From Chitinispirillales bacterium (lineage in GTDB: Bacteria > Fibrobacterota > Chitinivibrionia > Chitinivibrionales > Chitinispirillaceae), in the NCBI GenBank assembly GCA_031283085.1, contig JAITCM010000120.1, positions 1-35,609 of the forward strand: a stretch of 35,609 bases of DNA, given 5' to 3'. A program made the position numbers and the translations under genes. The notes under the pieces are model-generated. The model ran no database searches and had not been told where the DNA came from. It worked only from the letters and a program-made list of their open reading frames with translations. Shown here one piece after another: positions 14,799 to 21,827 of this stretch. Each line of letters begins with the position of its first letter. Position 1 is the first letter of the stretch.

Positions 14799-16151
14799 TT
14801 AGCGCCTCCTAACGTCTTCCGCCCGCCGAGAATCGTTCCTGACGATCCCCGCCCCCAGCGCGTTTAGACGCTCGTCTATGCGCTGATAGCCTCTGTCTAT
14901 CTGCTCTATATTGTTAATGACGCTGCGGCCCTGCGCCGCCATCGCGGCTATCAGCATCGCCATACCCGCACGGATGTCCGGGCTGGACATCGACGCCCCG
15001 TACAGCTGCGACTTACCCACTACCACCGCGCGGTGCGGGTCGCAGATGATTATCGAGGCGCCCATGCCCACCAGCTTGTCCACGAAGAACAGCCGCGACT
15101 CGAACATCTTCTCGTGTATCAGGCACGTACCCTCCGACTGCGTGGCGCAGACAAGCAGTATAGACAGCAGGTCGGTGGGAAAGCCGGGCCACGGGCTGTC
15201 CTCTATATGAGGTATCGCCCCGCCTATGTCCTTGCGTATCTTCAGCGGTTGGTTTCCCGCGACCCTCAGCGTCCGCGCCGCGGCGTCGGCTTCCGCCACA
15301 ACACCGATACGCTCAAACTGGAAGAGTATCATCCGCATAACGCCGGCGTCCACCCCGCCGATTGTCAAATCGGAATCCGTTAGCGCCGCCATTCCTACGA
15401 ACGACCCGGCCTCAATGTAGTCGCTCCCTATCTCGTGGACGGCCCCGCCGAAGTCGCAACGCCCATATACGGTAATCAGGTTCGACCCCGCGCCCTCAAT
15501 CTTAACGCCCATTGCCTGTAAAAGCCGGCACAACCCCTGCACGTGCGGCTCCGACGCCGCGTTGGCTATCACCGTTTTCCCTCGCGCCCCCGCCGCGGCT
15601 ATAAGCGCGTTCTCCGTGGCGGTGACCGAGGCCTCGTCCAAGTATATATCCGCCCCCACAAGCCCGCCTGTCGGCGCGGTGATGATGAAAGCCGTCTCCA
15701 TGGTAACGTCCGACCCGCTCACGCGCCGCTCAATATCGAGCGTAGCCCCTAGTGCCCTAAACGCCAAAAAGTGCGTGTCGAGCCGCCGCCGCCCGATGTG
15801 GTCGCCCCCCGGTTGCGTGATAACCGCTTTTCCCGTCCTCACAAGCAACGCCGAGGCGAAGAGCGCGGAGGCCCGAATCTTGTTGGACAAGTCGACAGGC
15901 AGCTCGGAGGTGGTAATGGAAGCGGCGGTTATCTCGCACTCGTTGCCGTTAGCATTAACAACGCTTGCCCCCAGCATTGAGGCGATTTCGAGCATATTGC
16001 GCACATCGCCGATGTCAGGGACGTTTTTGAGGCGGACGGTGCCGCCGCTCAAAAGCGCCGCGGCAATGACGGGCAACGCCTCGTTCTTGTTGCCGGTAAC
16101 GGAGATGGAGCCTGAGAGACGGCGGCCGCCATCGACGGTGAAATATCCCAT
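14799..16151 (-). CDS. murA: UDP-N-acetylglucosamine 1-carboxyvinyltransferase MurA, Asp117 variant
   Basis: A 450-residue enzyme of the EPSP-synthase fold that transfers enolpyruvate from PEP to UDP-GlcNAc, the first committed step of peptidoglycan synthesis in the cytosol. Conserved features include Lys22-Asn23 ('GNKNEALPV'), 'KIRAS' (91-95), 'WPGFPTD' and 'MFESRLFF'. The catalytic loop reads PGGDHIGRRR, with Asp at residue 117 where most bacteria have the Cys alkylated by fosfomycin. Asp at this place is known in mycobacterial and chlamydial MurA and gives intrinsic fosfomycin resistance. The enzyme should be active. A purine-rich Shine-Dalgarno (AGGAGAAGGAAAG on the minus strand) precedes the start. 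It is convergent with the restriction gene. Confidence 0.95.
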   Translation of the reverse strand: MGYFTVDGGRRLSGSISVTGNKNEALPVIAAALLSGGTVRLKNVPDIGDVRNMLEIASMLGASVVNANGNECEITAASITTSELPVDLSNKIRASALFASALLVRTGKAVITQPGGDHIGRRRLDTHFLAFRALGATLDIERRVSGSDVTMETAFIITAPTGGLVGADIYLDEASVTATENALIAAAGARGKTVIANAASEPHVQGLCRLLQAMGVKIEGAGSNLITVYGRCDFGGAVHEIGSDYIEAGSFVGMAALTDSDLTIGGVDAGVMRMILFQFERIGVVAEADAAARTLRVAGNQPLKIRKDIGGAIPHIEDSPWPGFPTDLLSILLVCATQSEGTCLIHEKMFESRLFFVDKLVGMGASIIICDPHRAVVVGKSQLYGASMSSPDIRAGMAMLIAAMAAQGRSVINNIEQIDRGYQRIDERLNALGAGIVRNDSRRAEDVRRR

Positions 16152-16181
16152 TGCTGTTACTTTCCTTCTCCTGTAAACTTT

Positions 16182-16484
16182 TCAGAGTATCCCAAAGGGG
16201 CTTTCCGACCGACTGCGTTTGTAACATTTGAATTCCGCCTTTGGAACGTTGAAAACGATGCTTAAATAATTGAGCGTTTTTTTGTCAAAATATTTTATGT
16301 CCAATACCGCGCTTTTTATGGCGTCTCTCCCGTAGTAATTGAAAGCCGCTATTTCATCGTTTTCGGTTCCGCGGGAGAAGACACGCTCCAGTATTAATTT
16401 TTTGTCGGCGTCCGGGTCAAGCCGGGTTATGTCGCAATCCCAAAACAAGTGCTTTGACAGTTTTGACAGAATGTTGTTTTTCAT
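16182..16484 (-). CDS. DUF6922-like protein, orphan antitoxin-type gene
   Basis: A 100-residue protein. The pattern 'LFWD.D...LD', 'LILERVFSRGT', 'YYGRD.I', 'YFDKKTLNYLSIVFNVPKAEFKCY' matches what I recall as DUF6922. Members often sit directly upstream of an AbiEii-type nucleotidyltransferase toxin gene. Here no such partner follows: murA begins 30 bases downstream on the same strand, possibly co-transcribed. Codon use is more AT-rich than murA. The start abuts a TATAAT on the minus strand and has no Shine-Dalgarno. It could be the remnant of a lost toxin-antitoxin module, or a regulator acting alone. Naming from memory, moderate confidence. Confidence 0.6.
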   Translation of the reverse strand: MKNNILSKLSKHLFWDCDITRLDPDADKKLILERVFSRGTENDEIAAFNYYGRDAIKSAVLDIKYFDKKTLNYLSIVFNVPKAEFKCYKRSRSESPFGIL

Positions 16485-16518
16485 ATTATATGGTTCCGAA
16501 TCTCAATCCGATTATCCC

Positions 16519-16546
16519 AAAAAAGGGCGGCCACACGGGGCCGCCC
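16519..16546 (-). terminator. Rho-independent terminator of the GH5 gene
   Basis: Read on the minus strand: a perfect 8-bp stem GGGCGGCC/GGCCGCCC with a 6-base loop followed by six T, 33 bases after the GH5 stop. One of the clearest terminators in the window. Confidence 0.85.
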
Positions 16547-16578
16547 ATAGATTACTATAACGAACCTCAAAACACTGA

Positions 16579-18516
16579 CTACCTGACTACGACCCGCGAA
16601 CTCCCCAGTTTCTTTCCGGCGGCGGTTGTCTCCACAAGGTAACTGCCCGCCGGGATATTTGCCAGCAAAAATTTGGCGCTCCCTTGCGCTTTGAAATTGG
16701 CTACTGTCTTGCCTTTCAGGTTGACTAACCTGACGGATGTTTCCACATTGCCGATACCGGCAACGTTTAAAATATTACCTTTAACCGATACGGCCGGCGT
16801 ACGGATAGAGGTTGGTTTGGTGGTGGGGTTGATTATCGGTGTTGTGCCGCCGTTGGTTGGGCGCGTTGCCTCCGATACCGATATTTCTTGGGCAGGCGTA
16901 GTCGCTTCGTTTACCCACTTCGTCGCGTTCCACGCGCTGCCTGCCTGATTGAAATTGTAGAGCACAGTGTTGTCGGCTTTCACGTTGTCGATGTAGAGCG
17001 TGCCGGTGTATGCCGAGCCGGTTGGCTGGAATTGCAGGAGAATCGCTTTTGTTTGGCTCAGGTTGAGCGTTACGTTGTTTTCGGGCGTGAAACTGTTTAG
17101 CGGGACCTCGACGGTGAACCACTGGCCGGTCTGCCTTCCCGACAGCGTGAAACTGCTTGCCGGGCTCCATGTCCAATCGTTGCCTATCTTTATCACCGGC
17201 ACGATTGTCAGGTTTGTGGCGCTCCCGGCCGCTATGTACATTTCAAAAGTGAGATTGTTTTTTCCGGACAGGTTTTGGTTGTCGTTTATGCCCAATTCGG
17301 CATACGGCGTGCTTGCCGGAAGGCCTGCGACGGCGACTTTCATAGCAAGGTCGCCGGTAGGCGGCTCAACGGTGGTGCCGCCCAAATCTATGTCGGCCTT
17401 GTGCTTTGTGGAAAGGTTTTTTAGCGCCGGTTCGGTTGTGGAGAAACTGCCGAATTTGGCCTTATCGCCCTCCGTCATCGACCAGCTCATCGCGCCGCAG
17501 TAGCCGTTGTCGTAGGCGTACTCGTAGGCGGCGGTAATCGTCATGGCGGTACCCGTTTGTATACTGCCGTACCCGTTGCTGCCATTCCAGCTTTGAGCGG
17601 GGAACTCGCCTATGAGGATAGGCCTGTCCATCACCCAGTAGCTCGCCGGATGGTGAAACGGGGAGCCGGAGGTTCCTATGTATTCAGGGTAATAGTGAGC
17701 CATATAGAAATCTAAGTACGCAAGCGCGTCGTTGGTGCCGGAAGCCGTTTTAAGTTTTGCGTCGGAATAGTGGGTCTTCATCTTGCCGTATTCGTGGATG
17801 CCGGTTGATGCCATTTTCTTAGTACCGCGATGCACCTCCGCCGCTATCTTGGCGGTAAACCTCAAAATATCGCTCATGGGAACCTTCTCGTTTGACCAAC
17901 CGCCCGCGTCCGACGACATTCCCTCCGGCTCGTTAAACACCTCCCAACACATGATTGCCGGATGATTGCCGACGGCTTCCAGCATCGGCTTTAGCACTAT
18001 GTTTATATAGGTGTCCAAGTTTGCCGGCACGGTAAGAAATTTTTTATTTCTGGCCACTATATCGGCAGTCTTGCCGTCATTCTGCAGCAAATCGAAAGAA
18101 AAAAGGCATAGCGAAACCACAATCCCGTAACTGTGCGCGCTATCAAGCACCTGCCGTACATTGTCGATGGTCTTTGTGCCTATTCTGTTCACCGACCCGT
18201 CGCTGTTCATCTTAGGTTCATTCCGGGCATCGGTATGCAGCCACCACCGCACGGCGTTGCCTCCCGCCCCCTTTATCTGCTTGAACTGGCTCACAAACGC
18301 GCTGATATTGACGGCGTTATCCCCAACATCGTTGCCGAAGTTATTCCACGCGATGTTCATCCCCGAAATAAACACCTTCTTCCCGTTGATAACAAGCCGC
18401 CCCGCGACCGCGGAGTCCTTAACCGTCTGCATCGGCACCGCCGCCATAGTCCCCGCCGTCACCCCCGCCGCCAAACATAAGGCAACGGCCGTCCTGATTT
18501 TCTTGAATGTGAACAT
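16579..18516 (-). CDS. Secreted GH5-type glycoside hydrolase with CBM-like and C-terminal sorting-like domain
   Basis: A 645-residue secreted enzyme. A signal peptide spans about residues 1-26 ('TAVALCLAAGVTAGTMAA'). The (beta/alpha)8 catalytic domain covers about 35-390, with Arg90, the acid/base Glu196 in 'WEVFNEPEG' and the nucleophile Glu304 in 'LIGEFP', the two glutamates of clan GH-A. A beta-sandwich, carbohydrate-binding-like module follows at about 395-560 ('LTFEMYI', 'TGTLYIDNVKAD'). A Pro/Thr-rich linker leads to a C-terminal domain (about 580-645; 'VRLVNLKGKTVANF', 'IPAGSYLVET') like those on Fibrobacter extracellular enzymes. The closest feel is endo-beta-mannanase or cellulase; the substrate is not settled. 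The ATG at 18516 is preferred over an upstream start at 18600 because it begins the signal peptide. Confidence 0.88.
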   Translation of the reverse strand: MFTFKKIRTAVALCLAAGVTAGTMAAVPMQTVKDSAVAGRLVINGKKVFISGMNIAWNNFGNDVGDNAVNISAFVSQFKQIKGAGGNAVRWWLHTDARNEPKMNSDGSVNRIGTKTIDNVRQVLDSAHSYGIVVSLCLFSFDLLQNDGKTADIVARNKKFLTVPANLDTYINIVLKPMLEAVGNHPAIMCWEVFNEPEGMSSDAGGWSNEKVPMSDILRFTAKIAAEVHRGTKKMASTGIHEYGKMKTHYSDAKLKTASGTNDALAYLDFYMAHYYPEYIGTSGSPFHHPASYWVMDRPILIGEFPAQSWNGSNGYGSIQTGTAMTITAAYEYAYDNGYCGAMSWSMTEGDKAKFGSFSTTEPALKNLSTKHKADIDLGGTTVEPPTGDLAMKVAVAGLPASTPYAELGINDNQNLSGKNNLTFEMYIAAGSATNLTIVPVIKIGNDWTWSPASSFTLSGRQTGQWFTVEVPLNSFTPENNVTLNLSQTKAILLQFQPTGSAYTGTLYIDNVKADNTVLYNFNQAGSAWNATKWVNEATTPAQEISVSEATRPTNGGTTPIINPTTKPTSIRTPAVSVKGNILNVAGIGNVETSVRLVNLKGKTVANFKAQGSAKFLLANIPAGSYLVETTAAGKKLGSSRVVVR

Positions 18517-18616
18517 AATAAACACCCCGCAATGGTTAAATTTTCGGTTTTGATATCGGTTATTGTTGTCATATAGTTTACCCGTGAGCAGAGCAGGCAC
18601 CGGTATAATAAAATAA

Positions 18617-18777
18617 GCCCCGCCCGGAGCCGATTTCTTGAACTCTTAGGCACTGCGGTGGTTGTTCGCTTGGGCACTTCGCGCTCCGCCTGCGTGGGCG
18701 GCCTGCACTAGATGCCCAAAGATGAATTCCCATACAAAAAGTGTTAGTCAAGAATCTCGGCAAACTCCGGACGGGGC
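18617..18777. ncRNA. ssrS: Candidate 6S RNA (SsrS-like long hairpin with central bubble)
   Basis: This 161-base stretch between the GH5 and panB genes folds into one long hairpin. The closing stem pairs 18617-18629 with 18765-18777 (12 of 13 pairs), continues CCGA/TCGG and TTCTTGA/TCAAGAA, then CACT/AGTG. A central bubble follows (about 14 bases on one side, 18655-18668, and 18 on the other, 18722-18739). The apical stem is TTGGGCA/TGCCCAA with an inner CCGCC/GGCGG. Length, closing stem, open central bubble and apical stem are the architecture of 6S RNA, which mimics an open promoter and binds RNA polymerase. Strand is uncertain. Minus is favoured by a G-U pair replacing the single mismatch and by a T-rich tail; plus is favoured by TATAAT at 18604-18609, 7 bases before the stem. 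No coding alternative is credible. Confidence 0.55.
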
Positions 18778-18860
18778 CAAGATACCGTCACATTTTTAAT
18801 ATAATAGTTTTTTTCGGCAATGTAAGTATTTTTTTGTAAAATTTTAAAAAGCCGCAACCC
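18778..18860. other. AT-rich spacer between the hairpin RNA and panB
   Basis: No gene. It has several A/T tracts (for example 18791-18800 and 18807-18814), which could serve as the 3' end of the panB transcript or the promoter region of the hairpin RNA. No clear stem-loop terminator is seen for panB. Confidence 0.3.
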
Positions 18861-19640
18861 CTACTTCCACGAGTGGTCTTCCCCGGGAAACTCCCGCGAT
18901 TTCACAGCGTCGATGTAGTCTTTGAAGGCCTCGAACATCTTCTCACGCTGGTTCGCGAAACGGCGTACGTGTTTGAAGAGCCTTCTCGACATCCCAAGCA
19001 GGTCGTTCACCACCAGCACCTGTCCGTCGCAGGCGTTGCCGCTGCCTATGCCTATGGTGGGGATGGGGAGGGCGGCGCTGATTTTGCGTGACAGATTATT
19101 TGGGAGCATTTCGAGCACTATGAGTGTTGCGCCGGCGTCGCAGAGCGTCTTGGCCCCGTCAAAGAGCTCCGCGGCTTGACCGGCGTCTTTGCCGAATAGC
19201 TGCGGCCGGTTGTGCTGCTGCGGGTTGTAGCCTATGTGGGCGCAGACGGTGAAGCCGTTTTCGGCGAGCCGCCTGACGATATCCGCTTTTTCGCCCCATC
19301 CCTCGAGCTTGACGCAGTCCGCTCCGCACTCCGTCAGTCTTTTGGCGTTGGTCAGCGCGTCCTCCGCGCTGTCCGCGCCGCGATAGGGCAGGTCGGCTAC
19401 CACGAAAGCGTTCCTGACCGCGCGGCAGACGGCGGACGTGTGGTGCGCCATGTCGTCCATGGTGACCTCGCGCTCGCTCTTATACCCCAGGCAGTTCGTG
19501 CCCACGCTGTCGCCGACAAGAACCGAGTCGACCCCGGCCTCGTCGAGCACCTGCGCCGTGGGGAAGTCGTAGGCGGTGACCATTGTTATGGGGTAACCGG
19601 TTTTCTTTTTCTGGGCGATGTGGTTTATGGTCTTTTTCAT
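18861..19640 (-). CDS. panB: 3-methyl-2-oxobutanoate hydroxymethyltransferase
   Basis: A 259-residue PanB, of normal length. It converts alpha-ketoisovalerate and methylene-tetrahydrofolate to ketopantoate in pantothenate/coenzyme A synthesis. Typical motifs are 'ITMVTAYDFPTAQ', 'VLVGDSVGTNCLGY', 'VKLEGW', 'AHIGYNPQ' and 'IPTIGIGSG'. A longer frame opens at 19739, but the family start is MKKTINHIAQKKKTGYPI at 19640. There the ATG overlaps the TGA of a 46-aa lipoprotein gene (ATGA), which implies translational coupling and explains the weak Shine-Dalgarno. Other pantothenate genes (panC, panD) are not nearby. Confidence 0.93.
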   Translation of the reverse strand: MKKTINHIAQKKKTGYPITMVTAYDFPTAQVLDEAGVDSVLVGDSVGTNCLGYKSEREVTMDDMAHHTSAVCRAVRNAFVVADLPYRGADSAEDALTNAKRLTECGADCVKLEGWGEKADIVRRLAENGFTVCAHIGYNPQQHNRPQLFGKDAGQAAELFDGAKTLCDAGATLIVLEMLPNNLSRKISAALPIPTIGIGSGNACDGQVLVVNDLLGMSRRLFKHVRRFANQREKMFEAFKDYIDAVKSREFPGEDHSWK

Positions 19641-19777
19641 TCCGCAATCGTATCCGGCCCAAATATTCCGGGGCTGAACTCGTCCGCCCCAATCCCGTCG
19701 CTCCCGAACCCGCCGGAGCATCCGCAGACGAACAGACACAGCGCGGTTATGACGGTTGTCAAAAAAAATTTGTACAT
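19637..19777 (-). CDS. 46-aa lipoprotein coupled to panB
   Basis: A very short gene, easy to miss. A perfect AGGAGGG (19787-19793 on the minus strand) overlaps the stop of the upstream outer-membrane protein gene and sits 9 bases before the ATG at 19777. The product starts MYKFFLTTVITALCLFVCGC, a compact lipoprotein signal with Cys18 and Cys20 as candidate acylated residues, and continues with a Gly/Asp-rich tail ending FGPDTIAE. Its TGA overlaps the panB ATG. Strong initiation plus end-to-end coupling on both sides argue that it is translated. The role is unknown; it may simply relay ribosomes from the membrane-protein gene to panB, or be a genuine small envelope lipoprotein. Confidence 0.65.
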   Translation of the reverse strand: MYKFFLTTVITALCLFVCGCSGGFGSDGIGADEFSPGIFGPDTIAE

Positions 19778-19791
19778 TACGCTATTCCCTC

Positions 19792-21738
19792 CTATACCTT
19801 ACTCTTCCAATTGGAAGGCCTGAGCCTGAATTGCAACCCGCAATGCAACGAGTGCCACTTTGTCCGCAGTGTCGGGCCGAACGGCAGCTTGAACTTCGCG
19901 TAGATAGACGGCGACATAAACGTGTCCATGAACAGGTCAGCCTCTACCATCAATTCATGGAACCACCAGTCGTTGTCAAATACGATACGCTTCAGTTCCC
20001 CGTCTCTCACGTCCTCTACCTGGTCGATTATTATGTCTTCCCACTGGCGGCCGATGCTGTACCCCACAGAGTAGTTCCATAGCCTGTACTTGAACCCTAC
20101 GGAGAGCGCGGTGCTTGGGAAGAATATCGCCGGATCCACGTTGTAAAGCGAATCGTACCAAATTTTGTAAAGCGTATTGGCCCTGTTTGGGTAGTATAGC
20201 GTGTCGGGGCGGCGGAACTTTACCCCCGACACCCACTGGCCCAACTCCGCCTGCGCCATGAAGCCTCGGAATGATACCTGACAGGTATTCCCCAGCGTTA
20301 ATCCGCTGTAGTTATTGAGCCCGCCGGTGCTGCCCCCGGAGAATTCGGATAGGACGGTACGGAAACGCCTGTTGGTCGGGCTGCGGCTTATTATCCCTAT
20401 GCCCGACATCGCGAACGAGAGCGGCTCGGTCTCCATGTACTCCGTAAGCTCCTCCCACTTCATCCTCGCCATATACTTGAAGTCCGGCTTGGGACACCCG
20501 TCGTAGAGGCCGTAATCGTCGGGGCATCTGTCCACTGAGTCCGGGAAGCCGTCGCAGTCGCGGTCGGCCGTTTCGTCGAGCGTAACGCGGATAAGATACT
20601 TCTTATCGTGGCTGATAACGAACTTGCGCCGCTCAGGCTCATAGCCGAACCGGCTGATACGTGCCGTGTAAAAACCGCTGTGCAGTTCTATTTCTATCCC
20701 TCCGGTTTGGCAAGGGAAACCCTCTATGCACAGCAACGCGTCCGGCGGGTGCAACTCAAATATCGCGGAGCCGACAAGCCGCACGAAAGGTGTGCTGAAG
20801 TAGGTCATTTGGCCGGCCGGAATAGCTATCACGGTGTCGACATCCCTGTAGAGCCCGCCGCCGTTCCAGGTGATTCGGTACTCGCCGTCAAGGAGCGTGA
20901 GACGCGGTTCCCGGTGCGCGTAGGTAACGGAGTCGCCGACCCTGTACGCCGAGTCGATGGGCGGGTAGGGGAGTACAAGAATCCCGTGCTGCGCCTCGCC
21001 GAGCACATAGAGCGTGTCGAAATCGGACATTAGCTGGAAGGAGCTCGCCGCCGACCCGTGCGCCGGCACGGAGACGCTGCGCCGCTGGAAACGGTAGTCG
21101 GGCAGAAATAGCTCCACCTCGTAGCGCCCCGCTATCATCTCGCGAAAGGCGGCCGGCGTTCTCTTTCCGGTTGCCTTGCCGTACAGGTAGATATCCGCCC
21201 CGGGCGGTTCGCTGTCCAGATAAAGCTCGCCGTGAGGCGCGGCCGCCGCGCCGGCGATGGTGTCCCACTCGTCGTTGCGCGAGTAGAAGAGCTTTTCGTG
21301 GTGTTGGACATAGAGCCGCTCGTTGTCAAAAAACACCGTCTCGATGTCCAAATTGCGGTTGCCGGTCCGCCTGGCGTAGAACCTGTACCACATAGCCTGC
21401 CCGGAACGGCTCCACGGCGGGAGTTTGAAAGCGTATATGGGCGGAAAGGCGCTAAACGCGGCGGTGTCGAGTTCGCCCATGTAGAGGCGGTAGTCGGCGC
21501 CGTACTTTTTGCGCATAACGACATTGCCCGGTTTTATGAACGCGGGCGGGGAGGAAATTTCTAAAAGAGTGTCGGACTCGGTGAAAGTTTTACGATTTTT
21601 GATAACGAAGTTGGCGCGTTCCGGATAATCGTATGAGGTAACGTTGAACGCGGCTATTGAATACAGGTCGGGCAATTGGGCGAAGCTGGCCGCGGCGGCG
21701 ACGTATAGAATTATTAGGACGGATAGTTTTGTTTTCAT
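19792..21738 (-). CDS. Outer-membrane protein with PEGA-like domain, thrombospondin-3-like Ca-binding stretch and C-terminal beta-barrel
   Basis: A 648-residue exported protein. A signal peptide of about 20 residues (ends 'AAAASFA') leads into a beta-rich N-terminal region, then a PEGA-like segment ('GELYLDSEPPGADIYLYGK', about 170-230), a second beta domain, and the acidic 'DRDCDGFPDSVDRCPDDYG', which resembles a thrombospondin type 3 calcium-binding repeat. The last 230 residues alternate polar and aromatic residues ('FRGFMAQAELGQW', 'ALSVGFKYRLWNYSVGYSIG'), as in an outer-membrane beta-barrel. No OmpA peptidoglycan-binding domain follows, unlike many PEGA/TSP3 proteins. Role unknown; a surface or secretion-linked structural protein is likely. 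It is first in a coupled unit with the 46-aa lipoprotein and panB. Confidence 0.75.
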   Translation of the reverse strand: MKTKLSVLIILYVAAAASFAQLPDLYSIAAFNVTSYDYPERANFVIKNRKTFTESDTLLEISSPPAFIKPGNVVMRKKYGADYRLYMGELDTAAFSAFPPIYAFKLPPWSRSGQAMWYRFYARRTGNRNLDIETVFFDNERLYVQHHEKLFYSRNDEWDTIAGAAAAPHGELYLDSEPPGADIYLYGKATGKRTPAAFREMIAGRYEVELFLPDYRFQRRSVSVPAHGSAASSFQLMSDFDTLYVLGEAQHGILVLPYPPIDSAYRVGDSVTYAHREPRLTLLDGEYRITWNGGGLYRDVDTVIAIPAGQMTYFSTPFVRLVGSAIFELHPPDALLCIEGFPCQTGGIEIELHSGFYTARISRFGYEPERRKFVISHDKKYLIRVTLDETADRDCDGFPDSVDRCPDDYGLYDGCPKPDFKYMARMKWEELTEYMETEPLSFAMSGIGIISRSPTNRRFRTVLSEFSGGSTGGLNNYSGLTLGNTCQVSFRGFMAQAELGQWVSGVKFRRPDTLYYPNRANTLYKIWYDSLYNVDPAIFFPSTALSVGFKYRLWNYSVGYSIGRQWEDIIIDQVEDVRDGELKRIVFDNDWWFHELMVEADLFMDTFMSPSIYAKFKLPFGPTLRTKWHSLHCGLQFRLRPSNWKSKV

Positions 21739-21760
21739 AGTAAGAACTCAAACACTGTTT

Positions 21761-21806
21761 GAACCGGGATTTTCAGGATTATATCAAAGATTAACAGGAT
21801 TAAAAT
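21761..21806. repeat. Dispersed AT-rich intergenic repeat, copy 1
   Basis: The complement contains TTTTAATCCTGTTAATCTTT followed by an AT run, TAATCC and TGAAAATCCCGGTTC. A shorter related copy with the same core lies at 33119-33150. Sequences of this kind are scattered between genes in many bacterial genomes; the origin is unclear. Confidence 0.5.
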
Positions 21807-21827
21807 CAAAAACATTAATGTCTGCGT

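Noticed and set aside
18517-18600. 28-residue extension of the GH5 protein
   Set aside because: It would bury the signal peptide; the ATG at 18516 begins it correctly.
18459-18763. Minus-strand frames of 60-72 residues over the 6S-like region
   Set aside because: No ribosome sites or family; the strong long-range base pairing explains the sequence better.
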